Below are positions 48,836 through 58,703 of a DNA stretch of 64,000 nucleotides, in pieces. The notes under the pieces are model-generated. The model had not been told where the DNA came from, searched no databases, and worked only from the letters and a program-made list of their open reading frames with translations. Made by a program: the position numbers and the translations under genes. Origin of the DNA: Fastidiosipila sanguinis. Its GTDB lineage: Bacteria > Bacillota > Clostridia > Saccharofermentanales > Fastidiosipilaceae. The stretch lies in assembly GCF_002998295.1 (NCBI RefSeq), contig NZ_CP027226.1, positions 1,604,001 to 1,668,000 on the forward strand, given 5' to 3'. Position 1 is the first letter of the stretch, and each line of letters starts with the position of its first letter.

Positions 48836-49735
48836 ATGAGCAAAGAAATTAACAAAGAAATGTTAGATCGTATGACTAATGGTAAAGGTTTTATCGCAGC
48901 TTTAGACCAAAGTGGTGGTTCAACTCCTAAAGCATTAGCAGCATATGGTATTTCAGAAGACCAATATAGTACAGAAGAGGAAATGTTTGACTTAGTACAC
49001 GAAATGCGTACAAGAATTATCACAAGCCCTTCATTCACATCAGAAAAAGTATTAGGTGCTATCTTATTCGAACAAACAATGGATAGAGATATCGAAGGTA
49101 AAGAAACACCAACATACCTATGGGACAAGGGTGTAATTCCTTTCGTAAAAATTGATAAAGGTTTAGCTGACTTAGAGAACGGTGTTCAATTAATGAAACC
49201 AAACCCAGGTCTAGATGAACTACTAGCAAGAGCAAAATCTAAAGGTGTATTCGGTACAAAAGAGCGTTCATTCATTAAAGAATATAACGAAGAAGGTATA
49301 GCAGAAGCTGTAAAACAACAATTCGAAGTTGGTAAACAAGTAGCAGCTCACGGTTTAGTACCAATGCTAGAACCAGAAGTATCAATCCAAGCAGAAGACA
49401 AAGCTAAGATTGAAGAGTTCATGCTACAAGAAATCTACAAGAACCTAGAAAATAACTGGGAAGCTGGAACACCAATTATGTTCAAGTTAACAATCCCAAC
49501 AGAAGTTAACCTATACAAAGAATTAACACAAAAACCTGACGTAGTTCGTGTAGTTTGCTTGTCAGGTGGTTACGATGCAGATACAGCTAACGAAAAATTG
49601 GCTCAAAACGAAGGCTTAATCGCTTCATTCTCACGTACATTCGCAGCAGGTCTAACAGCTGATCAAACAGATGAAGAATTTAATGCACACATGGCAGAAA
49701 CAATTGAAGGTATTTACGAAGCTTCAATAAAATAA
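48836..49735 (+). CDS. fda: fructose-bisphosphate aldolase class I
   Basis: 299 residues, AGAAGGAG ribosome site. The sequence matches the bacterial class I (Schiff-base) aldolase: [20 protein letters not shown] at ~18, [10 protein letters not shown] near 102 and the lysine region [15 protein letters not shown] near 217. It splits fructose-1,6-bisphosphate into DHAP and glyceraldehyde-3-phosphate in glycolysis. Codon usage is biased to frequent codons, which suggests high expression. It is a single-gene unit with its own terminator. Confidence 0.95.
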   Translation: MSKEINKEMLDRMTNGKGFIAALDQSGGSTPKALAAYGISEDQYSTEEEMFDLVHEMRTRIITSPSFTSEKVLGAILFEQTMDRDIEGKETPTYLWDKGVIPFVKIDKGLADLENGVQLMKPNPGLDELLARAKSKGVFGTKERSFIKEYNEEGIAEAVKQQFEVGKQVAAHGLVPMLEPEVSIQAEDKAKIEEFMLQEIYKNLENNWEAGTPIMFKLTIPTEVNLYKELTQKPDVVRVVCLSGGYDADTANEKLAQNEGLIASFSRTFAAGLTADQTDEEFNAHMAETIEGIYEASIK

Positions 49736-49780
49736 TCTGTTATATAAGCTATAAGGCTTCACAAATATAGAATACTAATA

Positions 49781-49813
49781 AACTCCTAGGTCGAAAGACC
49801 TGGGAGTTTTTTT
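49781..49813 (+). terminator. aldolase gene terminator
   Basis: 12-bp stem AACTCCTAGGTC / GACCTGGGAGTT (one G-U) with a GAAA-type loop, followed by a run of Ts. Confidence 0.93.
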
Positions 49814-49975
49814 ATACTTTATATCTCTATAATTTAATTTTAAAATGTCTTGTGGTAAAATAAAACTAACCATAGAAAAGTGTTCAAAAATTTATATATA
49901 TTTTAAAATTGACTTTATTTTATTCTAGAGTCTTGAAGGAAAACAAGTTTATCTAATATCTTTGGAGATTAGCTT

Positions 49976-50503
49976 ATGAATAGAAGATTTTTAACAAGTT
50001 CAATAGTTTTAATTATCTGTTGTTTATTTATTGTATCTTGCAATGAGCAACATCATATAGGTGAAAGTTTAAATCCTGAGAATTCAAGCATTAATAATGA
50101 TGTTGCTGAATCTGATAGCTATGATGAACTACCCACCCCTACAGGTTATAAGAGAGGCAGCTTAGTATTTTATTATTTAAAGGTAGATAATGAAATTTAT
50201 ACTAACATTTCCGAAGCGATTGATTTACCAGATGATGTGAGTAATACAGAAGGTGGTAAAGTAGATATAAATATGCTACTTCAGGAACAAGGTTATCAAA
50301 AAATAGGAACAGTGCAGGATGTTATGGATGATATTCCAGTAAAGGACATGCAAGGACATGGTTTTGCCCAAGGAGATGAAATATATAGAAATGATAATGA
50401 CGAAGGTAATTATCTATATGTAGTAACAGAAACTCCTAAGTCAGCATATTATGAAATGGCAGAGGATAAAAAAGTTTATCATGTTATTGTAATGAGAATT
50501 TGA
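49976..50503 (+). CDS. putative lipoprotein, function unknown
   Basis: 175 residues, TGGAGA ribosome site. The lipoprotein signal peptide MNRRFLTSSIVLIICCLFIVSC ends in lipobox IVSC with the lipidated Cys near residue 22. The mature part is acidic (NPENSSINNDVAESDSYDEL), then a compact domain of about 120 residues with repeated Tyr and Gly and no known motif. It would be tethered to the outer face of the membrane. It stands alone between the aldolase gene and the B12 riboswitch. Confidence 0.75.
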   Translation: MNRRFLTSSIVLIICCLFIVSCNEQHHIGESLNPENSSINNDVAESDSYDELPTPTGYKRGSLVFYYLKVDNEIYTNISEAIDLPDDVSNTEGGKVDINMLLQEQGYQKIGTVQDVMDDIPVKDMQGHGFAQGDEIYRNDNDEGNYLYVVTETPKSAYYEMAEDKKVYHVIVMRI

Positions 50504-50717
50504 AATGAAAATGAGCTGGAGAATAGAGCTAAATAGGTGCGAAATGCATATACTATAATCATGATAAAAATTTGTTCACATTAAGATAAAACACCTATTA
50601 TTTTTGGAGAGTTTTAGACTGGAGTGGTTGCTGATAAACTGTTAACGAAAATCGTCAGCGTAAAATGAAAATGTTTTGGTGGGAACATATTTAGTTGATA
50701 TTTTTTATTTCTATATA

Positions 50718-50746
50718 TTTACTAAAAATTATTTCTCTGCTATGAT
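50718..50746 (+). promoter_or_regulatory. candidate promoter for the riboswitch-nrdDG operon
   Basis: TTTACT (50718-50723) and TATGAT (50741-50746) with a 17-base spacer, 24 bases before the first helix of the riboswitch. Confidence 0.55.
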
Positions 50747-50769
50747 GATTTTAATAAAAATTGAATATC

Positions 50770-50941
50770 AAGATTAAGCGTTGCGAAACTTAATGGGGAA
50801 AGAAGTTTGAGTCTTCTGCGGAACCGCCGCTGTGATTAATGAGCAGAGTCTATACCACTGGCTAGATGCCGGGAAGGGGATAATGCGTATCAATTTAACA
50901 AGAATTGATGTAGTTATTAGCCAGAATATCCACTTAATCTT
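50770..50941 (+). promoter_or_regulatory. cobalamin (B12) riboswitch
   Basis: P1 closes the element: AAGATTAAG (50770-50778) pairs with CTTAATCTT (50933-50941). Conserved segments follow the class order: TGGGGAAA, then CCGCCGCTGTGAT, CCACTGGCTAGATGCCGGGA and a B12-box-like GCCAGAATATCC near 50920. Adenosyl- or methylcobalamin binding would favour the downstream terminator at 51007. It controls the nrdDG operon. Confidence 0.92.
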
Positions 50942-51006
50942 TTGTTAGTGAGAAATGCAACGGACAATTTGCAACTTGCTGGAGAATATATAAGCTGTAA
51001 ATACGG

Positions 51007-51031
51007 GCTACGCTTTTGGCGTGGCTTTTTT
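51007..51031 (+). terminator. expression-platform terminator of the B12 riboswitch
   Basis: Stem GCTACGC / GCGTGGC (one G-U) with a five-base loop and six Ts, between the aptamer and the first gene. Alternative pairings of the 50950-51000 stretch (GCAAC, TTGC elements) may form the antiterminator. Confidence 0.85.
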
Positions 51032-51158
51032 ATTGCTCTATTATCTTTGCTGAATATTTTTATATTTAGTTCAATTTGTCTTTTCTTTTCTCAAAAACAT
51101 AAAAATTACGCTAAATAATAACGCCAATGTTTAATTGCTTTTTATAGAGGGTGATTCA

Positions 51159-51401
51159 ATGAATATTAATAATCAGATAGATTTAGATATGCCGGTGAAC
51201 CAAGTTATAGAGGAAAATCCAGAAGTTTTAGATTTATTAGTTGAGCTTGGATTTACCCCATTGAAAAATAAATTTATGAGAATGACTGTTGGGAGTAAAG
51301 TTAGTCTAAACAAGGGATTAAGGATTACAGGTATATCAAAAAATAAATTAGTTAGTACATTGGAGTGCAATGGATACGAGGTAATGGAAAGTGGTCAATA
51401 A
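51159..51401 (+). CDS. DUF1858 domain-containing protein
   Basis: 80 residues from the ATG after GAGGGTG. The start NQIDLDMPVNQVIEENPEVL then DLLVELGF matches DUF1858, a small helical domain often fused to or encoded beside DUF438 proteins. It overlaps the DUF438 gene by 11 bases. Its function is unknown; in this context it is part of a B12-controlled operon with anaerobic ribonucleotide reductase, perhaps as a redox or ligand sensing partner. Confidence 0.85.
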   Translation: MNINNQIDLDMPVNQVIEENPEVLDLLVELGFTPLKNKFMRMTVGSKVSLNKGLRITGISKNKLVSTLECNGYEVMESGQ

Positions 51402-53286
51402 TAATTCGGAGAGAATAGAAGTATTGAAAAATATACTTGAAAAACTACATTTAGGCGCAAGTCAAGAAAGCGTTCAGGAAGAATTTGAGAAACATTTTTC
51501 TAATGTGAACGCGATAGAAATTAGTTTAATGGAACAAGAAATTATTAATGACCCAAATAATGACTTAAGCTTTGAAGATGTACTTAAATTATGTAATGTG
51601 CATTCCAGATTGTTTCAGAATAAGGTCGAAACCCTTGATGTATTTGGGATTGATAACAAAGACCACCCTGTACATATTTTTAAACAAGAGAATATAGCTC
51701 TGAGAAAGACTATTTTGCGTGTTGATAATATTATTAACTACTTAATATCTAATCCAAATAGCATTAATCAGGAGATGATATCTGGTCTTGAACGTCAGGT
51801 TTCAATGTTAGGAGAGGTAAGTAAGCATTACGAACGCAAAGAAAAAGTGTTTTTCCCTTTCCTTGAGAAATATGGTCATTATGCCCCACCTAAAGTTATG
51901 TGGGCTAAGGATGATATGATTTTGGAGCTATTTAATGAATTTAAATTAAATGTGGATAAGCTACCGGAAATAGATTTAAAGATTTTAGAAAATTCATATC
52001 ATATATTTAAAGAGGAACTTAATGAAATGATTTTCAAGGAAGAAGCTATATTGTTAAATTTGCTTCTCGAAACATTAAAACCAGAAGATTGGGAAGAGAT
52101 TAAAGAAGAAAGTTATGCCTATGGTTACGCCATTATTAAACCAGAAAAATCGGATGACGATGACAAAAAGTCTAAACATAAATTTGATATAGAGGCTACA
52201 CAAAGTATGCAAGGTCCAAAAGATAGAATCGACGGAAGGGCAGAAGATAAGTTAATTGAAACAAGAAGAATAGAACTTGATAATGCTTATATAACGATAA
52301 CATATGAGGCTAAAGAATCTAAAAATTTGTTGACGGAATCTGCTAGTAGAAGATTTAGAGGCGGTAATATGAGCCTAGATGAAGCAAGAGTTATTCTGCA
52401 GAATTTAGATTACATAGTTGCTCTATATGATCAGGATTTGTGCCTTAAATATATTAATCAGGAAAGTGTATTTTTCTCAAAAAATGATATTGGTAGTTCA
52501 ATAGAGAATTTGCTTAGTTCAAGCATCTATAAAAATAGAATTAGTAATAGCAATTTACTAAGAGTTAGAAATAAAGAAGGAGAAAAAGAAGAGTTTAGGA
52601 TTTGTTATAGGCAGAAAAATTACAACTTAATTCTGCAAAGTATCTATACCGAGGAAAAAGATTTTCTTGGGATGATTTTGCTGATTTTGCCTATAGATAA
52701 ATATAATAATTTAGAAAAACCATCTAAACGTGAGATTAGTTTAGAGGAGGATAACTCTATTAAAAAACCTGTAATTAAATCTGCATCAGAATTTTTACCT
52801 GAAAATAAATTAACGCGCGAAAAAAATTTGGAAGTAGATTTTACGGCTGGAGTTTTTAGTGGAAAATGGCAGGAAAAAGTTATAAAAGTACCAGATTTGC
52901 AAATGGAAATAGGCAAGTTAAGTTTGACAGAAGTAGATGCATTGCTTTTAGCCTTGCCGGCGGAATTGACATTTGTGGATACTAATAGGGTATTTCGCTA
53001 TTTTAATTGCCAGGAGACTCTGGATAAGATGATATTTAAACGCACAAATGCACAAATTGGTAGAAATATAGAATATTGCCATCCACCAAAATTATGGCCA
53101 AGAGTGAAACTTTTGTTTGAACAATTTGAGAATGGCATTAAAGATAAAGAAGAGATGTGGTATGAAAATCAGGAAGGTAAAACTATCTTTATAACATATA
53201 AAGCATTAATTGACGATGCAGGAGCTTTTAGAGGAGTTCTTGAGTCAGTTGAGGATGTTACAAAATATATAGGAAATCAGGAATAA
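51391..53286 (+). CDS. DUF438, hemerythrin-like and PAS domain protein
   Basis: 631 residues, GTG start with GAGG eight bases upstream. DUF438 spans ~5-80. A hemerythrin-like four-helix region spans ~85-225 with His/Glu ligands (IFKQENIALRKT, KHYERKEKVFFPFLEKYGH, IFKEEAILLNLL). Two PAS modules are at ~318-430 and ~505-625; the second begins LTEVDALLLALPAELTFVD and ends GVLESVEDVTKYI. Hemerythrin domains bind a di-iron centre that reacts with O2 or NO, so an oxygen-sensing role is plausible beside an O2-sensitive glycyl-radical enzyme. No output domain is present. Function is inferred. Confidence 0.85.
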   Translation: MVNNNSERIEVLKNILEKLHLGASQESVQEEFEKHFSNVNAIEISLMEQEIINDPNNDLSFEDVLKLCNVHSRLFQNKVETLDVFGIDNKDHPVHIFKQENIALRKTILRVDNIINYLISNPNSINQEMISGLERQVSMLGEVSKHYERKEKVFFPFLEKYGHYAPPKVMWAKDDMILELFNEFKLNVDKLPEIDLKILENSYHIFKEELNEMIFKEEAILLNLLLETLKPEDWEEIKEESYAYGYAIIKPEKSDDDDKKSKHKFDIEATQSMQGPKDRIDGRAEDKLIETRRIELDNAYITITYEAKESKNLLTESASRRFRGGNMSLDEARVILQNLDYIVALYDQDLCLKYINQESVFFSKNDIGSSIENLLSSSIYKNRISNSNLLRVRNKEGEKEEFRICYRQKNYNLILQSIYTEEKDFLGMILLILPIDKYNNLEKPSKREISLEEDNSIKKPVIKSASEFLPENKLTREKNLEVDFTAGVFSGKWQEKVIKVPDLQMEIGKLSLTEVDALLLALPAELTFVDTNRVFRYFNCQETLDKMIFKRTNAQIGRNIEYCHPPKLWPRVKLLFEQFENGIKDKEEMWYENQEGKTIFITYKALIDDAGAFRGVLESVEDVTKYIGNQE

Positions 53287-53298
53287 AGGAGATAAAAA

Positions 53299-55647
53299 AT
53301 GGTAAAAATTGTGGATTCGAAAAATTTAAAAATGATTTTAGGTAAAGATATGCTAGAGAAAATATCAAACTTAAAAGTTATAAAAAGAGATGGTAGAACT
53401 GTAAAATTTGATGTGGATAAAATTCAGTCAGCTATCTTAAAAGCTGTTAAACAAGCTGCTGGTGATGGGTATATAGATACGGATGTTTACAATTTACTTA
53501 TGGTAAAAATATGTAGCGAAATTCTAGACAGATTTACTACTGATATTAAAATTTATGAAATTCAAAGTATAGTAGAGAAAACACTCATAGATAATGATTT
53601 TACTGATATTGCTGAACTTTATATAAATTATAGAGTTCAAAGAGATATTGCTCGACAAAATTCGACAAACATTAATTACAGAATCAAAGATTTACTCCAG
53701 AAGAAATCTTCAGTTGTAAATGAAAATGCCAATAAAGATAGTAATGTATTTAATACACAGAGAGATTTAACAGCAGGTATTGTCGCGAAGTCTATAGGAC
53801 TAAAAATGCTTCCTCCCCATGTTGCGAATGCCCATCAAAAAGGTCAAATCCATGTGCACGATTTAGACTACAACCCATATACTCCTATGACTAATTGTTG
53901 CTTAATAGATTTTAAAGGTATGTTGAGTAATGGGTTTAAGATAGGAAATGCGGAGGTTGAATCTCCAAAATCCATCCAGACAGCAACTGCACAGATGGCT
54001 CAAATCATAGCTAATGTGGCAAGTAGTCAATATGGTGGAACTACGGCAGATAGAGTAGATGAATTATTGGCACCATATGCAGAAATTAATTATGAAAAAA
54101 ATTTAGAAACTGCAAGAGAATGGATAGAATCAGAAACGAAGCAGATTGAATATGCTAAAGCCAAAACTATTAAGGATATTTATGATGCCATGCAAAGCTT
54201 GGAGTATGAAATTAATACCCTTTATACTTCACAAGGTCAAACTCCATTCACTACATTAGGTTTTGGTCTGGGTACAAGCTGGATTGAAAGAGAAATTCAA
54301 AAAGCAATCTTACAGGTTAGAATTAAAGGAATTGGTAAAGAGCACAGGACAGCGATTTTTCCAAAATTGATTTTTTCCATCAAAAAGGGTGTAAATCTAA
54401 AACCAGAAGATCCAAATTATGACATTAAGCAACTTGCGCTTAAATGTTCAACACAGAGAATGTATCCTGATGTATTGATGTATGATAAATTGATTGAATT
54501 GACAGGAAGTTTCAAGGCACCTATGGGATGTCGTTCATTTTTACAAGGTTGGTGGGATGAAGAAGGAAACGAAGTTAATAATGGTAGAATGAATCTTGGA
54601 GTTGTAACTTTAAATTTACCTAGAATTGCAATTGAAGCAAGTAAAAATCCGGATACTGTTGAAAATATGCAGAAAAAGTTTTGGGAAATTTTCTTTGAAC
54701 GTTTGGAGATTCAAGCAGATGCATTACTATATAGAATCAAGAGAGTAAAAGAAGCTTTGCCAGAAAATGCACCTATTTTGTATATGTATGGGGCTTTTGG
54801 AAAAAGACTTCAAGCCGGTGCTAATGTTGACCAATTGTTTATCAAGCGCCGAGCTACAGTATCTATGGGTTATATAGGATTATATGAAGTTGCTACTGCT
54901 TTTTATGGAAACACTTGGGAACAAAACCAAGAGGCAAAAGATTTTACTTTAGAAATTGTTAAAGCCTTGAAACGAAAAGCAGAAGAACTTTCTCAAAAGT
55001 ATGACTATCACTTTAGTGTTTACAGCACACCATCAGAGAGCTTGACAGACCGTTTTTGTAAATTGGATAAAAAAGAGTTTGGCTCTATACCTGATATTAC
55101 AGATAAAGATTACTATACAAACTCATTTCACTATGATGTTAGAAAATCACCTACTCCTTTTGAAAAGATAGATTTTGAGAAAGATTACCCTAAATACGTT
55201 TCAGGTGGTTTTATTCATTACTGCGAATACCCTAATATGCGACAAAATCCTAAAGCTCTGGAAGCTGTTTGGGATTATGCCTACGATAAAGTAGCTTATT
55301 TAGGTACTAATACACCTATAGATCATTGCTATGAATGTGGTTTTGATGGTGAGTTTAAGCCAACAAAAAAAGGTTTTGAATGTCCACAGTGCAAAAATAC
55401 AAATCCAGCAACTTGCGATGTTGTAAAAAGGACTTGTGGATATTTAGGTAACCCTCAGCAACGACCAATGGTTCATGGTAGACATGAGGAAATTAAATCT
55501 AGAGTTAAACATATTCCTGCTGATGCCTTTAACAGAACTTTTGTAGATGATGGCGAAATTTTAAAAGCTAAACTGGAAGCAGAGGGCAAATGGTATGTCG
55601 AAAATTCATTGGTTGAGAATGATAAAATTTTTGCTGAAGAAAATTAA
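53299..55647 (+). CDS. nrdD: anaerobic ribonucleoside-triphosphate reductase (class III)
   Basis: 782 residues, AGGAGA ribosome site. An N-terminal ATP-cone (VIKRDGRTVKFDVDKIQSAI, ~28-115) gives allosteric control. The central barrel has HVHDLDYNPYTPMTNCCLID near 190. The C-terminal zinc site uses HCYECGFDGEF and FECPQCKNTNPATC. The glycyl-radical loop VVKRTCGYLGNPQQRP is near residue 713. The enzyme makes dNTPs without oxygen, using formate as reductant, after activation by NrdG. It is placed under a B12 riboswitch, so it is expected to be made when cobalamin is scarce. Confidence 0.97.
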   Translation: MVKIVDSKNLKMILGKDMLEKISNLKVIKRDGRTVKFDVDKIQSAILKAVKQAAGDGYIDTDVYNLLMVKICSEILDRFTTDIKIYEIQSIVEKTLIDNDFTDIAELYINYRVQRDIARQNSTNINYRIKDLLQKKSSVVNENANKDSNVFNTQRDLTAGIVAKSIGLKMLPPHVANAHQKGQIHVHDLDYNPYTPMTNCCLIDFKGMLSNGFKIGNAEVESPKSIQTATAQMAQIIANVASSQYGGTTADRVDELLAPYAEINYEKNLETAREWIESETKQIEYAKAKTIKDIYDAMQSLEYEINTLYTSQGQTPFTTLGFGLGTSWIEREIQKAILQVRIKGIGKEHRTAIFPKLIFSIKKGVNLKPEDPNYDIKQLALKCSTQRMYPDVLMYDKLIELTGSFKAPMGCRSFLQGWWDEEGNEVNNGRMNLGVVTLNLPRIAIEASKNPDTVENMQKKFWEIFFERLEIQADALLYRIKRVKEALPENAPILYMYGAFGKRLQAGANVDQLFIKRRATVSMGYIGLYEVATAFYGNTWEQNQEAKDFTLEIVKALKRKAEELSQKYDYHFSVYSTPSESLTDRFCKLDKKEFGSIPDITDKDYYTNSFHYDVRKSPTPFEKIDFEKDYPKYVSGGFIHYCEYPNMRQNPKALEAVWDYAYDKVAYLGTNTPIDHCYECGFDGEFKPTKKGFECPQCKNTNPATCDVVKRTCGYLGNPQQRPMVHGRHEEIKSRVKHIPADAFNRTFVDDGEILKAKLEAEGKWYVENSLVENDKIFAEEN

Positions 55648-55697
55648 AAACAAGATTTAAATGTAAGTTTATTAAACAATTGTTTGTAGAGGAATAA

Positions 55698-56294
55698 ATG
55701 GAAGAAAAAAAGAAAAGATCACCCAGAAGTCCAAAACCTAAAGAGTGGTTAGCGAAAGATTGGTCAAGAGGTAATGTTGCAGATTATAAGCCGTATAATT
55801 TTGTTGATGGCGAAGGTGTTAGATGTTCTTTGTATGTCAGTGGTTGTTTATTTGCTTGCCCAGAGTGCTATAACCTAATAGTTCAGAATTTCAAATATGG
55901 ATTTCCTTATACACAAGAATTGCAGGACAGAATTTTAAATGATGTTGCAGCTGATTTTTGTCAAGGATTGACATTGTTGGGTGGGGAGCCAATGCTAAAT
56001 ACCAATACACTTCTGCCTCTTTGTCATGCTTTTAGAGAACGTTTCGGAAACACAAAAGATATTTGGTGCTGGTCAGGATATACATGGGAAGAATTTATGC
56101 AAGAAAGCGATGATAAATTGGAATTGCTTAGCTTAGTAGATGTTTTAGTTGACGGACGTTTCCAGATTGATTTATTAGATTTAACATTGCAATTTAGAGG
56201 TAGTAGCAATCAAAGGATTATAAGAGTACAAGAGAGTTTAGAAAAAGGTGAAATTGTACTTTGGACAAATGCAGATGGTAGTCCATATAGATAG
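55698..56294 (+). CDS. nrdG: anaerobic ribonucleotide reductase activating protein (radical SAM)
   Basis: 198 residues. The radical SAM cluster motif CLFACPEC (CX3CX2C, Cys at ~49, 53 and 56) is followed by GLTLLGGEPMLNTNTLLPLC, which binds SAM. An N-terminal Lys/Pro-rich stretch of ~20 residues precedes the conserved part. NrdG uses a [4Fe-4S] cluster and SAM to place the glycyl radical on NrdD. It is encoded 50 bases after nrdD. Confidence 0.96.
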   Translation: MEEKKKRSPRSPKPKEWLAKDWSRGNVADYKPYNFVDGEGVRCSLYVSGCLFACPECYNLIVQNFKYGFPYTQELQDRILNDVAADFCQGLTLLGGEPMLNTNTLLPLCHAFRERFGNTKDIWCWSGYTWEEFMQESDDKLELLSLVDVLVDGRFQIDLLDLTLQFRGSSNQRIIRVQESLEKGEIVLWTNADGSPYR

Positions 56295-56311
56295 GAAAGG
56301 ATGAATAAAGT

Positions 56312-56677
56312 ATGGAATTTTTGGCAAAAGTTGAGAATAGAGAGTCATATAGAAATTTAAAAGATTTCAATGAGAATTTATATAATGAAATTGTTGAACA
56401 GCTCAAAACTGTTGAAGATCCAGAGATATCAATGGATGTATATAACTTAGGACTTATTTATAACATTTTGGGAGACTTGAATAATAATGTAATAGTTGTA
56501 ATGACGTTGACCACACCAGCTTGTCCGATGGCAAGTATGCTTATTAAAAATATAGTTTCAGAAATTGAAAAAGTTCCTGAAGTTAATAATGTTGCTGCTG
56601 ATATAGTTTTTGAGCCTAAATGGACCATTGATAGTATGAGCGATTATGCTAAAGTTGCTTTGGGATTCAAAAAATAA
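56312..56677 (+). CDS. MIP18/DUF59 family protein (SufT-like)
   Basis: 121 residues. The DUF59 domain shows VEDPEISMDVYNLGLIYNI (~37-55) and the conserved Cys in MTLTTPACPMASML near residue 70. Relatives (SufT, MIP18, PaaD) help insert or maintain iron-sulfur clusters. It lies 17 bases after nrdG, and it may support maturation of the NrdG cluster; that link is inference from position. Last gene of the B12-controlled operon. Confidence 0.85.
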   Translation: MEFLAKVENRESYRNLKDFNENLYNEIVEQLKTVEDPEISMDVYNLGLIYNILGDLNNNVIVVMTLTTPACPMASMLIKNIVSEIEKVPEVNNVAADIVFEPKWTIDSMSDYAKVALGFKK

Positions 56678-56761
56678 GGAATTTAATTAATAAAATTAAA
56701 TTGTGGATGTAGTATTCAGTTTATTGCACTTTGCACTTGACACAAATTATAAATAAAACTA

Positions 56762-56790
56762 TTGACAAAAGAAAAAACCTCCTGCATAAT
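56762..56790 (+). promoter_or_regulatory. promoter of the uracil permease gene
   Basis: Perfect -35 TTGACA (56762-56767) and -10 CATAAT (56785-56790) with a 17-base spacer; the ATG is 34 bases downstream after AAGGAGGG. The leader is too short for a PyrR attenuator. Confidence 0.75.
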
Positions 56791-56823
56791 GAAGCCGTTT
56801 AAGCAAAATTAAGGAGGGTTCTC

Positions 56824-58254
56824 ATGGAGAAAGAGAATAAGCGCATACGCGTTGGGCAAGATCCTATTTGGGATGCAAGTCAAATATCCAAAGGAAAACA
56901 AGTTCTTTTAGGATTACAACATTTATTTGCAATGTTTGGGGCAACAGTTTTAGTTCCGATATTGACAGGGTTAGATATTTCAACAACATTATTTATGGCA
57001 GGAGCCGGTACACTATTATTTCATTTGGCAACAGGTGGTAAGGTACCGGCTTTTTTAGGCTCTTCATTTGCATTCTTGGGTGGATACGCTATTTTAGCTC
57101 CGCTAGGTGCTGATGGTATGCCTAACGTAGAAGGCTTACGTAGCGCTAATGGTGGTATTTTCATTAGTGGACTTTTATTTATTGCAATTGCTTATTTAAT
57201 TAAGCTTTTTGGAGTCCAAAACATTATGAGATTTTTCCCGCCAATTGTTACCGGACCAATTATTATTGCAATCGGAATTGGCTTAGCTCCAACCGCAATA
57301 AGTAATGCAAGTAGCAACTGGATAATAGCTCTAGTAACCATGGGAACAGTTATTATTTTCAACATTTGGGGTAAAGGTATGACCAAAGTTATTCCTATTA
57401 TGCTAGGAATAATCGCAGGATATATTTGCGCTTTATTATTAAAAGAAGTGAACTTCGATAGTATGAAGAATGCTGAAGCTTTCGCTTTACCATTCGCACA
57501 AGATAGATTGATGACAATTGACTTGAGAGGAATTTCAGTTATGATTCCTATCTCCTTAGCAACATTGATGGAACACGTTGGAGATATCTCAGCAATTAGT
57601 GCTACAACAGGTAAGAACTACTTGAAAGAACCAGGTCTACATAGAACATTACTAGGAGACGGTTTGGCAACATCATTCTCTACAGCAATTGGTGGACCAG
57701 ACATGACTACATATGGTGAAAACGTAGGTGTTATGGCTTTAACAAAAGTATATGCACCAAGCATCATTAGATTGGCTGCAATATTCTCAATAGTACTTTC
57801 ATTCTTCCCAGTTGTAAGTGGATTTATACGTACAATTCCTACAGCAGTTATCGGTGGTGTTTCAATCATTCTTTACGGTATGATCGCAAGTACAGGTGTT
57901 AGAAACTTAGTCGAAAACCAAGTAGACTTCAGCTTAAGTAGAAACATGATTATTGCAGGTGTTATCTTTGTATCAGCTTTAGGATTCGGTGGAGAAGGCC
58001 TAACAATTCCAATGTTTGGAGTTGATCTAGTCCTACCTGGTATTGCAATAGCTGCAATTATCGGAATATTACTTAACGCAATTCTTCCAGGCAATGACTA
58101 CGTATTTAACGTTGATGAGCCAAATGAAGTGGGTACAGGTATAGACTTCTCAGTTAGAAATCGTGAATCTGCAGAAGATGAGCAACTTGTTGCGGAGGCA
58201 ATAGAGAAACGTGAACTAGAAGAAGCACAAAGAGTATTAGACCAAGATAATTAA
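56824..58254 (+). CDS. uraA: uracil permease, NCS2 family (UraA-like)
   Basis: 476 residues with 12-14 hydrophobic segments. Family motifs: QHLFAMFGATVLVPILTGLD (~38-57), FLGSSFAFLGGYAILAPLGA (~79) and MEHVGDISAISATTGKNYL near 240, which carries the substrate-binding Glu and nearby conserved Gly/Pro. It takes up uracil in symport with protons. A charged C-terminal helix ends the protein. It is a single-gene unit with its own promoter and terminator. Confidence 0.93.
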   Translation: MEKENKRIRVGQDPIWDASQISKGKQVLLGLQHLFAMFGATVLVPILTGLDISTTLFMAGAGTLLFHLATGGKVPAFLGSSFAFLGGYAILAPLGADGMPNVEGLRSANGGIFISGLLFIAIAYLIKLFGVQNIMRFFPPIVTGPIIIAIGIGLAPTAISNASSNWIIALVTMGTVIIFNIWGKGMTKVIPIMLGIIAGYICALLLKEVNFDSMKNAEAFALPFAQDRLMTIDLRGISVMIPISLATLMEHVGDISAISATTGKNYLKEPGLHRTLLGDGLATSFSTAIGGPDMTTYGENVGVMALTKVYAPSIIRLAAIFSIVLSFFPVVSGFIRTIPTAVIGGVSIILYGMIASTGVRNLVENQVDFSLSRNMIIAGVIFVSALGFGGEGLTIPMFGVDLVLPGIAIAAIIGILLNAILPGNDYVFNVDEPNEVGTGIDFSVRNRESAEDEQLVAEAIEKRELEEAQRVLDQDN

Positions 58255-58278
58255 TACCAATTTTCTATAAAAACCATG

Positions 58279-58315
58279 AAGCGTAGTTATTAATTTAGCT
58301 ACGCTTTTATTTTGC
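58279..58315 (+). terminator. uraA terminator
   Basis: Stem AAGCGTAG / CTACGCTT with a 12-base loop followed by TTATTTTG. Confidence 0.85.
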
Positions 58316-58703
58316 TGCGATTTAATATGGAAGTTGATTAATATGGAGCTTCTAGTTGAGCAATAGAGCAAAGATGGAGAAACTAGCACAATAAACACTT
58401 TATTAAAAGTTAAGTTTAAGTGAACAAATTGAATCAGAAAGTTTACTAATGACAAAGTAGACAAAAATTGAGCCTAAATCTATGCGACATGCATAAACAA
58501 AAAGAAATGGTATGACTTACATCCCGCTGAAAAATGAAAAAACTCAACATATCTAGTGAATTGACTTTGTATATTAGGATGAAAAAAGCGAAAATTAGCT
58601 ATTTTCACTAAATTTGGCTAGAAAAGATAGTTAGAAAAATGTAAAGTTACAGTATGAAATAAGTGTAATTGATTTAATCAATCCATTTGAAAGGTGTTTA
58701 ACG
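58316..58703. other. long leader or spacer before the sugar transporter operon
   Basis: No gene seen. It contains modest hairpins (GAAG / CTTC near 58330-58352 and CTAGTT 58352-58357 / AACTAG 58381-58386) and a TTGACT near 58563 without a good -10. No catabolite (cre) site was recognised. The gene's ribosome site is AAAGG at 58690-58694. Confidence 0.4.

Noticed and set aside
51391-53286. Histidine kinase or cyclase output in the DUF438/PAS protein
   Set aside because: The sequence ends with the second PAS domain; no kinase, GGDEF or effector domain follows.
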